64,000 nucleotides of DNA, from contig CACOGC010000004.1 in NCBI GenBank assembly GCA_902626645.1, positions 46,390 to 110,389 on the forward strand, read 5' to 3'. Every line of letters starts with the position of its first letter. Within the stretch, counting starts at the first letter, position 1. Below are positions 23,967-35,334 of this stretch, in pieces. The notes below the pieces were generated by a model. It was not told the DNA's origin, did not search any database, and worked only from the letters and a program-made list of their open reading frames with translations. This DNA is from an uncultured Pelagibacteraceae bacterium. Lineage in GTDB: Bacteria > Pseudomonadota > Alphaproteobacteria > Pelagibacterales > Pelagibacteraceae. Both the position numbers and the translations under genes were made by a program.

Positions 23967-24557
23967 GTGGAAAAAAATTCCCACATTAGACTCATGAAAA
24001 ACGAAGGCGCATTACAAAATTTAGCTGATTTCAACAATAAATCACTATTAATTGTTGATGATGACAATCCATTTAGAGAAAGATTAGCTAGGGCTATGGA
24101 AAAAAAGGGTTTTGAAGTTATTCAAGCTGAAGGTGTGCAAAAAGGAATTGATACAGTCAAAGCAAAAAAACCAGGATTCGCTGTTGTTGATTTGAGGTTG
24201 GGCGATGGCAATGGTTTAGAAGTTGTAAAACAAATACAGACCTCTAATCCTGAAAGTAGAATAATAATGTTAACAGGATATGGAAATATTCCAACTGCTG
24301 TTGCAGCAATAAAAGAGGGTGCAATCGATTATTTGGCTAAACCTGCAGATGCAGATGATGTTGAAAAAGCTCTTTTAGCTGATCCTGCTAAAAAAGCGGC
24401 TCCACCTGAAAATCCAATGTCAGCAGATAGAGTAAAATGGGAACATATACACAGAGTTTTTGAATTGTGTAACAGAAATGTTTCAGAGACAGCAAGAAGA
24501 CTAAAAATGCACCGAAGAACTCTTCAAAGAATTTTATCTAAAAGATCACCTAAATAA
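23967..24557 (+). CDS. regA: RegA/PrrA/ActR-family response regulator (GTG start at 23967 or ATG at 23994)
   Basis: SLLIVDDDNPFRERLARAMEKKGFEV receiver; PTAVAAIKEGAIDYLAKPADADDV; Fis-type HTH NVSETARRLKMHRRTLQRILSKRSPK. Confidence 0.92.
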   Translation: MEKNSHIRLMKNEGALQNLADFNNKSLLIVDDDNPFRERLARAMEKKGFEVIQAEGVQKGIDTVKAKKPGFAVVDLRLGDGNGLEVVKQIQTSNPESRIIMLTGYGNIPTAVAAIKEGAIDYLAKPADADDVEKALLADPAKKAAPPENPMSADRVKWEHIHRVFELCNRNVSETARRLKMHRRTLQRILSKRSPK

Positions 24558-25101
24558 GTTTTCTTAATTTAAAAATTTTCTTGGCAATAAGCACAAGTAA
24601 AACTATCTTAAATATTTCAGCTAATAGAAAAGGCTTAACACCTAAATCGAATATAGGTTTGTCCCATCCAATTAGTATCCCTAACCACAAAATACCAAAA
24701 ATATAGATTGTTGATACTGCAAGTATAAGTTTTGAGAAAATGATTAAATAATTATCTTTTAATTTTATAAAAGAAGCTAAAAAACAAGCTGAAAGAAATC
24801 CAATTAGATATCCCATTGTTGGACCTGTAAAATAAGCTAAACCTATTCCTCTTTCTGGGGAATTTGAAAACACAGGAAGACCTGCAATTCCTTCAATTAA
24901 ATATAAACCAATTGTCGCAACACCTATTTTATATCCAAAGCTTATCCCAATAAAAAGAACTACAAAAGTTTGCATTGTCATTGGAACTGGATAGAAAGGA
25001 ATTTTAATTTTTGCCGAGATAGCAAGTAACACAGAACCTAAAAAAATTACAAGTATTGATTTAATTATTTGGGCTTGTGTATTTTGCTTTATAAGTTCCA
25101 T
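24550..25101 (-). CDS. bioY: BioY-family biotin transporter S component
   Basis: KIPFYPVPMTMQTFVVLFIG; GLPVF; GPTMGYLIGFL. Confidence 0.93.
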   Translation of the reverse strand: MELIKQNTQAQIIKSILVIFLGSVLLAISAKIKIPFYPVPMTMQTFVVLFIGISFGYKIGVATIGLYLIEGIAGLPVFSNSPERGIGLAYFTGPTMGYLIGFLSACFLASFIKLKDNYLIIFSKLILAVSTIYIFGILWLGILIGWDKPIFDLGVKPFLLAEIFKIVLLVLIAKKIFKLRKLI

Positions 25102-25147
25102 AAAAAATAATACTCTTATTTCTGTCTATAATCTATATTAATTTCTA

Positions 25148-27922
25148 ATGGGAAAAATTAAAAAAACAGATCATTTTTATTTAATTGATGGATCAGGTTA
25201 CATTTTTAGAGCGTATTATGCGTTACCACCATTAACGCGTAAAAGTGATGGATTACCGACGGGTGCAGTGAGTGGTTTTTGCAGTATGCTTTTTAAACTT
25301 CTAGAGGACTCAAAGTCAAATCAAAATTTACAAAAACCAACACATTTTGCAGTTATATTTGACTCTGCTAGAAAAACTTTCAGAAACGAAATTTATAGTG
25401 ATTACAAAGCTAATAGAGCTGAAGCACCTGATGATTTAGCTCCTCAATTTGATTACATCAGAAAATCAGTATTGGCTTTTAATTTACCTTCATTGGAATT
25501 GATAAATTATGAAGCTGATGACTTAATTGCAACGTATGCTGAAATGATTTTAAAAGAAGGTGCAAAAGTAACAATAGTGTCCTCAGATAAGGATTTAATG
25601 CAATTATATAAAAAAAACGTTCGAATTTATGATCCAATGAAAAATAAGTTTATTTCAGAGGAAGATATTAAAAATAAATTTGGTGTAGGTGCAAGTAAAG
25701 TAATTGATGTCCAGGCTTTAGCTGGTGATAGCAGCGATAATGTACCAGGAGTTCCTGGAATTGGTGTTAAAACAGCTGCAGAATTAATTAATAAATATGG
25801 AGACCTTGAAAAACTTTTAAAATCTGCTCATGAAATTAAACAAAACAAAAGAAGAGAAACACTCATTGAGAATAAAGATAAGGCTTTAATAAGTAAAAAA
25901 CTAGTGACATTAAAAAGTGATGCTCCCGTAAATAAAAATCTCACTGATCTTGAATTAAAAAGTATTGATAAAGATAAACTCTATAAATTTTTGAGGGAGA
26001 TGGAATTTAATAGATTGTTGAGTTCAGCTATCTCTGCATATGGAGAACCAAATTTAACAAGTATCAAAAACGAGGTTAAAATTGAAAAAAATCAAAAAGC
26101 AATCAATAAAAAAGAATATTATCTAATTGAAAATTTGGAACAAATCGACAACTGGATAACTGAAGCTGAGGAGTTAGGTGAAGTTGCAGTAGATACCGAA
26201 ACAAATTCATTAGATCCTCATCAGGCAGATCTAGTCGGTGTTTCATTAAGCTCAAAAATTGGAAAAGCTTGTTATATTCCTATCGGTCATAAATCTAACA
26301 AATGTATCGAAAAAGATTTAGTTTTAAAAAAGTTAAAACCTTTACTTGAGGATCCTAGTATCAAAAAAATAGGTCAAAATATAAAATTTGATTTTATAGT
26401 TTTTTTCAAACACGGAATTAATATGACTTCAATGGAAGATACTATGCTGATGTCCTATGTTCTTGATGCAGGAAAAAATAGACATAATATGGATACATTG
26501 TCAGAAATTCATTTAAACCATAAAACAATATCTTTTAAAGATTTAGTTGGTACAGGAAAAAAGGAGATTAATTTCAGTGAAGTAGATGTTGAAAAAGCCA
26601 AAGATTACGCAGCCGAAGATGCTGATATTACATTTAGATTATACAAAAAATTTCAAAAAAGTTTAAAGGATGAAAAAATGATAAATATCTACGAGATATT
26701 TGAAAAGCCTTTATTAAAGATTCTTGCTTTTATGGAAATTGAGGGAGTTAAAATAGATAATAAATTTTTAAAATCATTATCCACTAAATTTGAAAAAAAG
26801 ATTGTTAAAATTCAAAATGAAGTTTTTAAAATATCTAAAAAAGAATTTAATATTGCATCACCAAAACAACTTGGGGAAATATTATATAATGATCTTAAAA
26901 TTGCAGATTTAAAAAAAACAAAAAAAGGGAGTTTTGCAACAAGCGCTTCGGTTTTAGAAGATTTAGCATTTAAAGGTCATAAGTTTCCCCAATTAGTATT
27001 GGATTGGAGACAGGTATCTAAATTGAAAAATACCTACTCAGATTCCTTGCCGGAACATATCAATCCTAACACACAAAGAGTTCATACCTCTTTTTTATTA
27101 GCAGCTACTACAACTGGCAGATTAGCGTCAAGCGATCCAAACTTACAAAATATTCCGATTAAATCTGAGGATGGTAAAGATATTCGTAAAGCATTTATAG
27201 CCAAAAAAGATCATGTTTTAATTTCTGCAGATTATAATCAAATTGAGATGAGAATTTTAGCTGATTTGGCTGACGTCAAAGGATTAAAAAAAGCTTTTAA
27301 AAACAACGAAGATATTCATTCACTCACAGCTAGTCAAATTTTTAATGTTGATATAAAAAAAGTAAATCAGGATCAGAGAAGAAAAGCTAAAGCTATAAAT
27401 TTTGGAATAATATATGGGATTTCACAATATGGATTAGCAAAACAAATTAATGTCACAAATCATGAAGCTGAGGAATTCCTTAATGCTTATTTTTTGAAAT
27501 TTCCTGAAATTAAAATTTATATGGACCGAACAATAAAGTTTTGTAGAAAAAGTGGATTTGTGAATAATATTTTTGGAAGACGATCACATTTTATTAATAT
27601 CAATGATAAAAACTATAATATTAGAAATTTCCAAGAGCGCGCAGCAATTAATGCTCCAATTCAAGGCTCAGCTGCAGAAATAATGAGATTAGCTATGATA
27701 AGACTTGATAAAAAATTAAGTGATCAAAAAAATCAAAATACAAAAATGTTGTTGCAAATCCATGACGAGTTAATTTTTGAAACTCCTAAAGAAGAAGCAA
27801 AAAGAATCAGTAAAATTATAATTGATGAAATGTCTAGTGTTGTTAAGAGTGAACAGCATTCTTTTTCCATACCTTTAACAGTTGATCTAAATACAGGAGA
27901 AAATTGGGGTACACTTCATTAA
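25148..27922 (+). CDS. polA: DNA polymerase I
   Basis: 5'-3' exo DGSGYIFRAYYALPP, YEADDLIATYA; 3'-5' exo VAVDTETNSLDP; polymerase SADYNQIEMRILA, RRKAKAINFGIIYGIS, QIHDELIFE. Confidence 0.99.
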   Translation: MGKIKKTDHFYLIDGSGYIFRAYYALPPLTRKSDGLPTGAVSGFCSMLFKLLEDSKSNQNLQKPTHFAVIFDSARKTFRNEIYSDYKANRAEAPDDLAPQFDYIRKSVLAFNLPSLELINYEADDLIATYAEMILKEGAKVTIVSSDKDLMQLYKKNVRIYDPMKNKFISEEDIKNKFGVGASKVIDVQALAGDSSDNVPGVPGIGVKTAAELINKYGDLEKLLKSAHEIKQNKRRETLIENKDKALISKKLVTLKSDAPVNKNLTDLELKSIDKDKLYKFLREMEFNRLLSSAISAYGEPNLTSIKNEVKIEKNQKAINKKEYYLIENLEQIDNWITEAEELGEVAVDTETNSLDPHQADLVGVSLSSKIGKACYIPIGHKSNKCIEKDLVLKKLKPLLEDPSIKKIGQNIKFDFIVFFKHGINMTSMEDTMLMSYVLDAGKNRHNMDTLSEIHLNHKTISFKDLVGTGKKEINFSEVDVEKAKDYAAEDADITFRLYKKFQKSLKDEKMINIYEIFEKPLLKILAFMEIEGVKIDNKFLKSLSTKFEKKIVKIQNEVFKISKKEFNIASPKQLGEILYNDLKIADLKKTKKGSFATSASVLEDLAFKGHKFPQLVLDWRQVSKLKNTYSDSLPEHINPNTQRVHTSFLLAATTTGRLASSDPNLQNIPIKSEDGKDIRKAFIAKKDHVLISADYNQIEMRILADLADVKGLKKAFKNNEDIHSLTASQIFNVDIKKVNQDQRRKAKAINFGIIYGISQYGLAKQINVTNHEAEEFLNAYFLKFPEIKIYMDRTIKFCRKSGFVNNIFGRRSHFININDKNYNIRNFQERAAINAPIQGSAAEIMRLAMIRLDKKLSDQKNQNTKMLLQIHDELIFETPKEEAKRISKIIIDEMSSVVKSEQHSFSIPLTVDLNTGENWGTLH

Positions 27923-27967
27923 TTTAATTGCCCAAATTAGAACAATTTAGTATTTTTATAATCGAGT

Positions 27968-28675
27968 ATGCAGAAACAAACAATTGCCCTTGTCGATGAT
28001 GATAGAAATATTTTAACAAGTCTGAGTATAGCTTTAGAGAAAGAGGGATTTAAAGTTCAAACATATATTGATGGTGAAAGCGCTTTAATTGGCTTAACTA
28101 GAACCCCACCGGATCTTGCAATCGTTGATATTAAAATGCCAAAAATGGATGGAGAAGAGCTACTTAAAAAGCTAAGAAAAAAAACTTCATTACCAGTTAT
28201 TTTTTTGACCTCTAAAGATGATGAAATTGATGAATTGCTTGGATTGAAGTTAGGAGCAGATGATTTCATAAAAAAATCTGGAGGCTTTTCAATTAAAGTG
28301 TTGATTGAGAGAATAAGAGTGCAACTCAGAAAGAAAGATTCAAAAGAAATTATAGAGGAAAACAAAAGTATAATATCTCATGGTAAATTAAAACTAGATC
28401 CTTCACAATTAGAGTGTGAATGGAATGGTAAACAATTGCCAGATAAACTTACAACGACCGAATTTTTATTAGTTAAGGAATTAGCAAAAAGACCAGGTAT
28501 AATCAAAGAAAGAGCTCAGTTGATGGATATAGCCTACAGAGAAGATACCGATATAGAGGACAGAACAATAGACAGTCATGTGAAAAGAATAAGAAAAAAA
28601 TTTAAAAAGGTTGATCCTGAATTTTCAGCTATAGAAACTAGATATGGAAGTGGATATAGGTGGAATGTTAGCTAA
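27968..28675 (+). CDS. chvI: OmpR-type response regulator, ChvI-like
   Basis: [35 protein letters not shown]; winged-helix [15 protein letters not shown]; directly upstream of sensor kinase. Confidence 0.85.
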   Translation: MQKQTIALVDDDRNILTSLSIALEKEGFKVQTYIDGESALIGLTRTPPDLAIVDIKMPKMDGEELLKKLRKKTSLPVIFLTSKDDEIDELLGLKLGADDFIKKSGGFSIKVLIERIRVQLRKKDSKEIIEENKSIISHGKLKLDPSQLECEWNGKQLPDKLTTTEFLLVKELAKRPGIIKERAQLMDIAYREDTDIEDRTIDSHVKRIRKKFKKVDPEFSAIETRYGSGYRWNVS

Positions 28676-30216
28676 TGTTAAGCAACCTTCTTAAAAACTT
28701 ATCTATATTAAAAAAATTTTTATTTATTAATTTTATTTTTTTTACATTTATTGGAATTTTTCTTTTTATTTACTTAAAAAATGTTCAACCAAATTTAATA
28801 AAAAAAAAATCATCTAATCACATTGAAGTGATTAATAATACTATTGATAATTTGACAAGACTAAATGTCGAATTTGTAGAAGATGATATCAGGAAATTTC
28901 TTTTTTCCACAAGATTTCTTTTTCAAAATTTAGATAGAGTGATATTTTTTGATAATCAACTAAACTTAATTGGTGATACAGATACCTTAGATCTTGATCC
29001 TAGATCGTTTTCACAAAGATTAGATATTGTTGAATTTGAAGTGTTAACTGAAAAAAAAACTAAAGAAATCACTGAGAAAAAAAATATTGATGTTGGAAAT
29101 AATAACGTTGTTTCTCTTAATGATGTACTTTTAAATTACGCATCTTCTAAAAATTTTGGAACACCTTTTACTTTTACCCAAGAAGAGTTCAATAAATTTA
29201 AGCTGACAACAATTAAAAATGTAATGCAAAGAGGTGAAAACATTGGCTATTTAGCTATTACAGAAAATGCAAATGATGTTAAAGCAGCTATAGATGAAAG
29301 AAAGACTTTTGTAATTAGAACAGCTTTAGCTATTGGTTTAGTAATATTAATTTTCTCCTTTGTTTTAAATAGATATTTCTTAAAACCAATAAAAAATTTA
29401 GTAACGTACACTGAAACAATCAGAAATAAAGATCAGAAAGTTACTAATCTTGATATTTTAAAAAAAAGAAATGATGAACTAGGATTACTCTCAAAATCAC
29501 TAGATGATATGACAAATGAATTAACTAAAAGGATTTCACATGCTGAAAATTTTTCAACAGATTTAGTTCATGAAATAAGAAATCCTCTAGCTTCTCTCAA
29601 GAGTGCGTCTGAAATTTTACATGATACGACTGATGTTGAGCAAAGGATTAAATTAATTGATATTTTGAGTCATGATGTTCAAAGAATTGAAAGATTAATT
29701 ACAGATTATTCACAAATGCTAAAAGATGAAGTTGCATTAAGTAGAGAAAAAATTAAAAAACTTGATATCGAACCAATTATTAAATCAGTCGTAGATGATT
29801 TTAATAATATTTATAAATTAAAAAGAGGAATAAATATTTCTTATTCGAATGATGGAAAAAACAAATATTTGATAAATGGAATAGAAAATAGAATTGAACA
29901 AATAGTCGCTAATCTTTTGGATAATGCAATATCTTTCAGTGGTGATAATAAAGATGTAATTGTTAAGGTTTCAAAATTAGAAAATGATAAAGTTTCAATC
30001 AATATTTTAGATGAAGGACAAGGATTTAAAGAAAAAGATACCAATAAAATATTTAAAAGATTTTATAGTAATAGACCTGATAAATTTGGACAACATTCAG
30101 GACTTGGTTTAAATATAGTTAAAAATTTAGTCGATTTACATAATGCTACAATAAGAGCATCTAACAGATTAGACAAAAAAGGAGCAAGTATGGAAATTAT
30201 ATTTCCAAATGCCTAA
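28675..30216 (+). CDS. chvG: Sensor histidine kinase, ChvG-like
   Basis: Two TM segments, HAMP, H-box FSTDLVHEIRNPLASLKSASEIL, N-box NLLDNAISFS, GLGLNIVKNLVDLH. Confidence 0.85.
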   Translation: MLSNLLKNLSILKKFLFINFIFFTFIGIFLFIYLKNVQPNLIKKKSSNHIEVINNTIDNLTRLNVEFVEDDIRKFLFSTRFLFQNLDRVIFFDNQLNLIGDTDTLDLDPRSFSQRLDIVEFEVLTEKKTKEITEKKNIDVGNNNVVSLNDVLLNYASSKNFGTPFTFTQEEFNKFKLTTIKNVMQRGENIGYLAITENANDVKAAIDERKTFVIRTALAIGLVILIFSFVLNRYFLKPIKNLVTYTETIRNKDQKVTNLDILKKRNDELGLLSKSLDDMTNELTKRISHAENFSTDLVHEIRNPLASLKSASEILHDTTDVEQRIKLIDILSHDVQRIERLITDYSQMLKDEVALSREKIKKLDIEPIIKSVVDDFNNIYKLKRGINISYSNDGKNKYLINGIENRIEQIVANLLDNAISFSGDNKDVIVKVSKLENDKVSINILDEGQGFKEKDTNKIFKRFYSNRPDKFGQHSGLGLNIVKNLVDLHNATIRASNRLDKKGASMEIIFPNA

Positions 30217-30261
30217 AGAGTTATATTGATTAATTAATTCTTTATTGTTAGAAGACGCACC

Positions 30262-31548
30262 ATGGAAGATTTCAAAGTTAAAGATTTGACCCAAGCTGAG
30301 TTTGGAAGAAAAGAAATTTCAATAGCAGAGAGTGAAATGCCTGGCTTAATGGCTTTAAGAGAAGAATACTCTGGAAAGTCACCGCTAAAAGGAGCGAAAA
30401 TTATTGGATGTCTGCACATGACTATTCAAACAGCTGTTTTAATTGAAACACTAGTTGCTTTAGGTGCGGAGGTAAGATGGTCATCTTGTAATATTTTTTC
30501 GACCCAAGATCATGCAGCAGCTGCAATCGCCAAAGCTGGGATTCCAGTATATGCTTGGAAGGGAGAAACTGAAGAGGAATATATTTGGTGTATTAAACAA
30601 ACTATTGAGGGTAAAAAAGATTGGGCGCCTAACATGCTTTTAGATGATGGAGGAGACCTCACTGCAATGATGCATCAAGAGTATAAAGAATTACTTAAAA
30701 ATGTGAAAGGTGTTTCAGAGGAGACGACAACAGGCATTAAAGCTCTTAATAAAATGGAAAAAGATAAAACTTTGTTAGTGCCTGCAATAAATGTAAATGA
30801 TTCTGTCACCAAATCTAAATTTGACAATCTCTATGGATGTAGAGAGAGTTTAGTTGATGGCATAAGAAGAGCTACAGATGTTATGATGTCTGGAAAAATT
30901 GCTATAGTTGCTGGATTTGGAGATGTCGGTAAAGGAAGTGCCGCATCTTTAAGACAAAGTGGTGCTAGAGTATTAGTTACAGAAGCTGATCCAATTTGTG
31001 CATTACAAGCAGCAATGGAGGGTTACGAAGTGGTTTTGATGGAAGAGGCAATTAGCAAAGCTGACATCGTCGTTACAGCAACTGGTAACAAAGATATTGT
31101 TACAGCTGATCATATGAGAGAAATGAAAGATAGAGCAATTTTGTGTAACATAGGACACTTTGATAACGAAATTCAAGTTGAAGCTTTGAAAAATTATAAA
31201 TGGACTGAAGTAAAACCTCAAGTTCACGAGATAGAATTACCAAGTAAAAAAAGGATTATTTTATTAGCAGAAGGTAGATTAGTTAATTTAGGTTGTGCCA
31301 CAGGTCATCCAAGTTTTGTAATGAGCGCATCGTTTACTAACCAAGTGATTGCTCAGATAGAGCTTTGGAATAATCATAAAAACTATGAGAACAAAGTTTA
31401 TGTTTTACCAAAACATTTAGATGAGAAGGTTGCCACACTTCATCTTAAGAAAGTTGGAGCAAAATTAACCAAATTATCAAAAGAACAGGCGGACTATATA
31501 AGTGTCGGAGTCGAAGGTCCTTTTAAACCTAATGCCTACCGCTATTAA
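30262..31548 (+). CDS. ahcY: Adenosylhomocysteinase
   Basis: [48 protein letters not shown]-terminal [10 protein letters not shown]. Confidence 0.99.
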   Translation: MEDFKVKDLTQAEFGRKEISIAESEMPGLMALREEYSGKSPLKGAKIIGCLHMTIQTAVLIETLVALGAEVRWSSCNIFSTQDHAAAAIAKAGIPVYAWKGETEEEYIWCIKQTIEGKKDWAPNMLLDDGGDLTAMMHQEYKELLKNVKGVSEETTTGIKALNKMEKDKTLLVPAINVNDSVTKSKFDNLYGCRESLVDGIRRATDVMMSGKIAIVAGFGDVGKGSAASLRQSGARVLVTEADPICALQAAMEGYEVVLMEEAISKADIVVTATGNKDIVTADHMREMKDRAILCNIGHFDNEIQVEALKNYKWTEVKPQVHEIELPSKKRIILLAEGRLVNLGCATGHPSFVMSASFTNQVIAQIELWNNHKNYENKVYVLPKHLDEKVATLHLKKVGAKLTKLSKEQADYISVGVEGPFKPNAYRY

Positions 31549-31981
31549 AAGTGATAAAATAGATTTATCTTCAGAAAAAGAAACAGAGGAACTCGCCAGT
31601 ACATTTTTAAAAAAAATCAAGCCTGGATGCTTTATTTTTTTATATGGTGAAATCGGGGTAGGAAAAACTACTTTTATTAGATATCTTATTAATCAATTTC
31701 AAAAACTTAATAAATTGGAGATAACAGAAGTTACGAGTCCCACTTTTAATTTGTTAAATGAGTATCAAATAAATGATTTCAAGATAAATCATTATGATCT
31801 ATTTAGATTAAAATCTACTGAGGAAATTAAAAATTTAGATTTATTTGAGGATAATAAAAACACAATTACTTTAGTAGAATGGCCACAAATAATTAAAGAA
31901 AAACCAAAAAATTTGATAGAATTAGTTTTCGAGTATGGAAAAAATCACAAAACTAGATCTGTTCAAATTAAAGGTTTATAG
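31532..31981 (+). CDS. tsaE: tRNA threonylcarbamoyladenosine biosynthesis ATPase TsaE (ORF track start 31502; ATG 31532 preferred)
   Basis: [42 protein letters not shown]. Confidence 0.93.
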   Translation: MPTAIKSDKIDLSSEKETEELASTFLKKIKPGCFIFLYGEIGVGKTTFIRYLINQFQKLNKLEITEVTSPTFNLLNEYQINDFKINHYDLFRLKSTEEIKNLDLFEDNKNTITLVEWPQIIKEKPKNLIELVFEYGKNHKTRSVQIKGL

Positions 31982-31994
31982 CTTCTATTCCTGA

Positions 31995-32933
31995 ATGCCA
32001 AAATTAATAAAAATAAAGGGAGATGCATCTTTTAGAAGTTTTTTTAGAAAAAAAGTAAATGGTAAATCCTCTATCGTTGTTTATGCCAAAAAAGAAAAAT
32101 CTAAAAATTTACTTGTATACGATGCAATAAATAAAATTTTAAACAAGAACAAAATTTTAGCACCACGATTATATACCCAGAGATATGATAAAAATTTCAT
32201 TGAAATACAAGATTTTGGAAATGAAACTGTTTTCAAAACATTAAAAAAAAAGGGCAAAAATAAACTAAGCTATTTTAATCGAATAATTAAATTGTTAATA
32301 CAAATACAGTCTATCAAACATAGAAAAGTAAAAAATTTTAGAAATCAAAATTATATAATTCCAAAATATGATAAAAAGATTTTAATAAATGAAGCTAATT
32401 TATTTTGTGATTGGTATGCAAAAAATAATTTATCAAAATTAAGAAAAAAAAGATTCTGTAAAAAATTTAAAAAGATCATTAAAGAATTAACTTTGAAATT
32501 AGAATTAAAAGATAATATTTTCGTCCACAGAGATTTTCATGTTTCAAATTTAATGTCAGTTAAAAACCAAATAGGTCTTATTGATAGTCAGGACGCATTA
32601 ATTGGTAACAAAGCTTATGATTTAGCTTCTTTAATAGATGACGTGAGACTAAAAACTTCTTACTCTTTTAAGGAGAAAATTTTTAAGTTTTATATAAAAA
32701 AACAAAAAAACTTGGATATTAAAAAATTTAAAAATGATTTTGAAATATTATCAGTTTTAAGAAATCTTAAAATTATTGGAATATTTACCCGCCTAGCACT
32801 CAGGGATAGAAAAAAAAACTACTTAAGATTTATTCCTTATACATGGCAACTGATTAATATGCGAATTGATCAAAATCGGACATTCATTGATTTGAAAAAT
32901 TTATTAAGTCAAAATTTTAAAAAGATTAAATGA
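31995..32933 (+). CDS. amgK: Aminoglycoside phosphotransferase-family sugar kinase, AmgK-like
   Basis: GDASFRSFFR start, FVHRDFHVSNLMSVKNQIGLIDSQDALIGNKAYDLASLIDD; paired with MurU-like gene. Confidence 0.85.
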   Translation: MPKLIKIKGDASFRSFFRKKVNGKSSIVVYAKKEKSKNLLVYDAINKILNKNKILAPRLYTQRYDKNFIEIQDFGNETVFKTLKKKGKNKLSYFNRIIKLLIQIQSIKHRKVKNFRNQNYIIPKYDKKILINEANLFCDWYAKNNLSKLRKKRFCKKFKKIIKELTLKLELKDNIFVHRDFHVSNLMSVKNQIGLIDSQDALIGNKAYDLASLIDDVRLKTSYSFKEKIFKFYIKKQKNLDIKKFKNDFEILSVLRNLKIIGIFTRLALRDRKKNYLRFIPYTWQLINMRIDQNRTFIDLKNLLSQNFKKIK

Positions 32934-33619
32934 GAATTAAAACAGCTTTGATATTATGCGCAGGCTTCGGATCGAGGTTAAATCCTCTTACTTTAAAGAC
33001 ACCTAAACCTCTTTTGAAATTAAATGATAAAACAATGTTAGAAGTCTGCATAAATTTAACTTTGAAATTGGGTGTTCAAAAAATATTTATCAACACATTT
33101 CATTTAGGTGATCAAATCTCAAAATTTATTGAAAATAAAAAATTTCCAATAAATATTCAAATAATCAAAGAGGAAAATGAGATACTTAATACAGGTGGAG
33201 GTATATTAAATTTGATCAATAATTCAGATGATAACGATTTTATAATTTTTAATCCTGATACTTTATGGCACAAAGATTATCTTCATGAAATCACTCAAAT
33301 GCAAAATTTTTATTTTTCTAATAAACTAAATAATGTTCTCCTGCTTTCAAATAAAGAATTGAGTTTTGATAAAAATTTTTTAGGTGATTTCACATTGGAA
33401 AATAATTTGATAAAAAAAAATGAAAAAAACGATTTGATATATATTGGTTGTCAAATTCTGAACAAAAGTTTATTCAAAGAATATAGAGTCTCAAATTTTT
33501 CTATTACAAAAATATGGGATAATTTACGAAAAGAAAATAAATTAAATGGTTTTCAAAGTAAAAAAAAATTTTATCATTTAACAAATTTAGATGTCTTCAA
33601 AAAACTAAAAGATCTTTAG
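32930..33619 (+). CDS. murU: Nucleotidyltransferase, MurU-like
   Basis: ALILCAGFGSRLNPLTLKTPKPLLKLNDKTMLE; NTGGGILNLI. Confidence 0.87.
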   Translation: MRIKTALILCAGFGSRLNPLTLKTPKPLLKLNDKTMLEVCINLTLKLGVQKIFINTFHLGDQISKFIENKKFPINIQIIKEENEILNTGGGILNLINNSDDNDFIIFNPDTLWHKDYLHEITQMQNFYFSNKLNNVLLLSNKELSFDKNFLGDFTLENNLIKKNEKNDLIYIGCQILNKSLFKEYRVSNFSITKIWDNLRKENKLNGFQSKKKFYHLTNLDVFKKLKDL

Positions 33620-34310
33620 CTCTTTCCTTATCAAGATATTCACATTTCGCTATTGCAAAATTTTCTCTAAATTCTATCAACATAGGGTTTCCAGTGGGTA
33701 TTTCTAAATTAGAAATTTGTTTATTATCTAAATTAAATAAATTCTTACATAGAGCCCTAATAGAGTTTCCATGTGCAGATATCAAAACATTATTATTTTT
33801 TAAATTTTCTTTTACGTGTTTTTCAAAAAAATTTATAACTCTTTCATAAGTGTCTTTTAAAGACTCAGTGTTAGGTAATAATTCTTTTGGAATTTGTTTA
33901 TAAGCATCAATATTAAGTGGATGATATGGACTTTCCTTTTTTAGTGGATCTGGTCTTAGATCCCATGATCTTCTAAACTCATAAATTTTATCCTCGCCAA
34001 TTTTTTTACTCATTTCAATTTTATTCAAACCAGTTAGTGCTCCGTAATGTCTCTCATTCAATTGCCAAGCTTTAGTAAAATTTTTTTTATCATCTAATTC
34101 TTGTTGAATTATTTTAAGAGTATTATTTGCTCTTAATTGAAGAGAGGTATAATAAAAATCAATTTTGATGTTTTTATTTTTCAATAAGGATCCTGCTTTT
34201 TTTGCCTCCAATATACCTTTTTCGGTCAAATCAACATCAACCCAACCAGTAAATTTTTTCTCTAAATTCCATGTGCTTTGTCCATGTCTCACTAATATTA
34301 AAAAACTCAT
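33597..34310 (-). CDS. gpmA: 2,3-bisphosphoglycerate-dependent phosphoglycerate mutase
   Basis: LVRHGQSTWNLEKKFTGWVDVDLTEKG; NERHYGALTGLNK; SAHGNSIRAL. Confidence 0.97.
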   Translation of the reverse strand: MSFLILVRHGQSTWNLEKKFTGWVDVDLTEKGILEAKKAGSLLKNKNIKIDFYYTSLQLRANNTLKIIQQELDDKKNFTKAWQLNERHYGALTGLNKIEMSKKIGEDKIYEFRRSWDLRPDPLKKESPYHPLNIDAYKQIPKELLPNTESLKDTYERVINFFEKHVKENLKNNNVLISAHGNSIRALCKNLFNLDNKQISNLEIPTGNPMLIEFRENFAIAKCEYLDKERAKDLLVF

Positions 34311-34355
34311 ATAATTATCTTTAAATTAAATTTATAAATAACACCATCAAATTAA

Positions 34356-34754
34356 ATGATAAATTTTTTTTCAAAATTTAAAATATTTTTTTATGTAATT
34401 AATTTATTATTAATCATCTTATATTTATTTCCAGGAAGTTTATTGGGATGTATTTTTTTTGATAATTGTAAAGTTCAACCACAAATTACATCAGATTTTC
34501 TCCAAATATCCTCTAACCACTTTTACGCATTCGGATTAGTTACTATTTTAGGATATTTTACTTTTTTAAATTCAGAAAAATTAAAACTAGTTTTATATTA
34601 TCTTTTAGTAATTTCAGTTCTATTAGAAGTGTTTCATATAGTAATTCCTGAAAGGAGTTTTCAGTGGTCAGATCTGTTTGGAAATTTATTAGGGGTGATA
34701 GTTGTAATTTTTGTTAAGAATCTTATAAATAAATATGGGATCACTAAAAAATAA
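34356..34754 (+). CDS. VanZ-like family membrane protein
   Basis: Four predicted TMs, LLEVFHIVIPERSFQWSDLFGNLLGVIVVI typical VanZ C-terminus. Confidence 0.7.
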   Translation: MINFFSKFKIFFYVINLLLIILYLFPGSLLGCIFFDNCKVQPQITSDFLQISSNHFYAFGLVTILGYFTFLNSEKLKLVLYYLLVISVLLEVFHIVIPERSFQWSDLFGNLLGVIVVIFVKNLINKYGITKK

Positions 34755-35334
34755 ATTTGTTATACTATTTATTTTTTTCTTAACAGGATGCTCATCAGTT
34801 CCATCAAATACTGCAAATAGTTGTTCAATTTTTAATGAGCGTTATCTCTGGTATAAGTATGCAAAAAAAACAGAGCAAAAATGGGGTACTCCTATTTATA
34901 TCCAATTGGCTATAATAAAAATGGAGTCAGATTTTGACTGGTTAGCTAAGCCAGCTAGACAAAAAATATTTAAAGTAATCCCTTATAAACGCCCATCAAG
35001 TTCATTTGGATATTCTCAGGCAGTAAAAGGGACTTGGGAACAATATAAAAAAGAAACAGGAAACAAGTTAGCAACAAGAGCTAGATTTAAAGATAGTGTT
35101 GATTTCATTGGTTGGTATACTAGTAAATCAGAAACAATTTTAAAAATTTCCAAACAAGACGCTTTTAAACAATATCTGGCTTATCATGAGGGCTGGGGAA
35201 ATTTTAAGCATTATAAAAAAAATAAAAAAGTTATTGGATTAGCTAAAAAAGTTGAGAAACAATCTAATATTTATAAAAAACAATTATTAAGTTGCAGCAA
35301 TTCTTTAAATAAAAATAAATATATTATTTTTTAG
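34735..35334 (+). CDS. Lipoprotein with SLT-type lytic transglycosylase-like domain
   Basis: Lipobox FFLTGCSS; LAIIKMESDFDWLAKPAR...SSFGYSQAVKGTWEQYKKETG. Confidence 0.7.
   Translation: MGSLKNKFVILFIFFLTGCSSVPSNTANSCSIFNERYLWYKYAKKTEQKWGTPIYIQLAIIKMESDFDWLAKPARQKIFKVIPYKRPSSSFGYSQAVKGTWEQYKKETGNKLATRARFKDSVDFIGWYTSKSETILKISKQDAFKQYLAYHEGWGNFKHYKKNKKVIGLAKKVEKQSNIYKKQLLSCSNSLNKNKYIIF

Noticed and set aside
30217-30261. Possible SAH or SAM riboswitch before ahcY
   Set aside because: Only 45 nt between genes and no matching conserved core.
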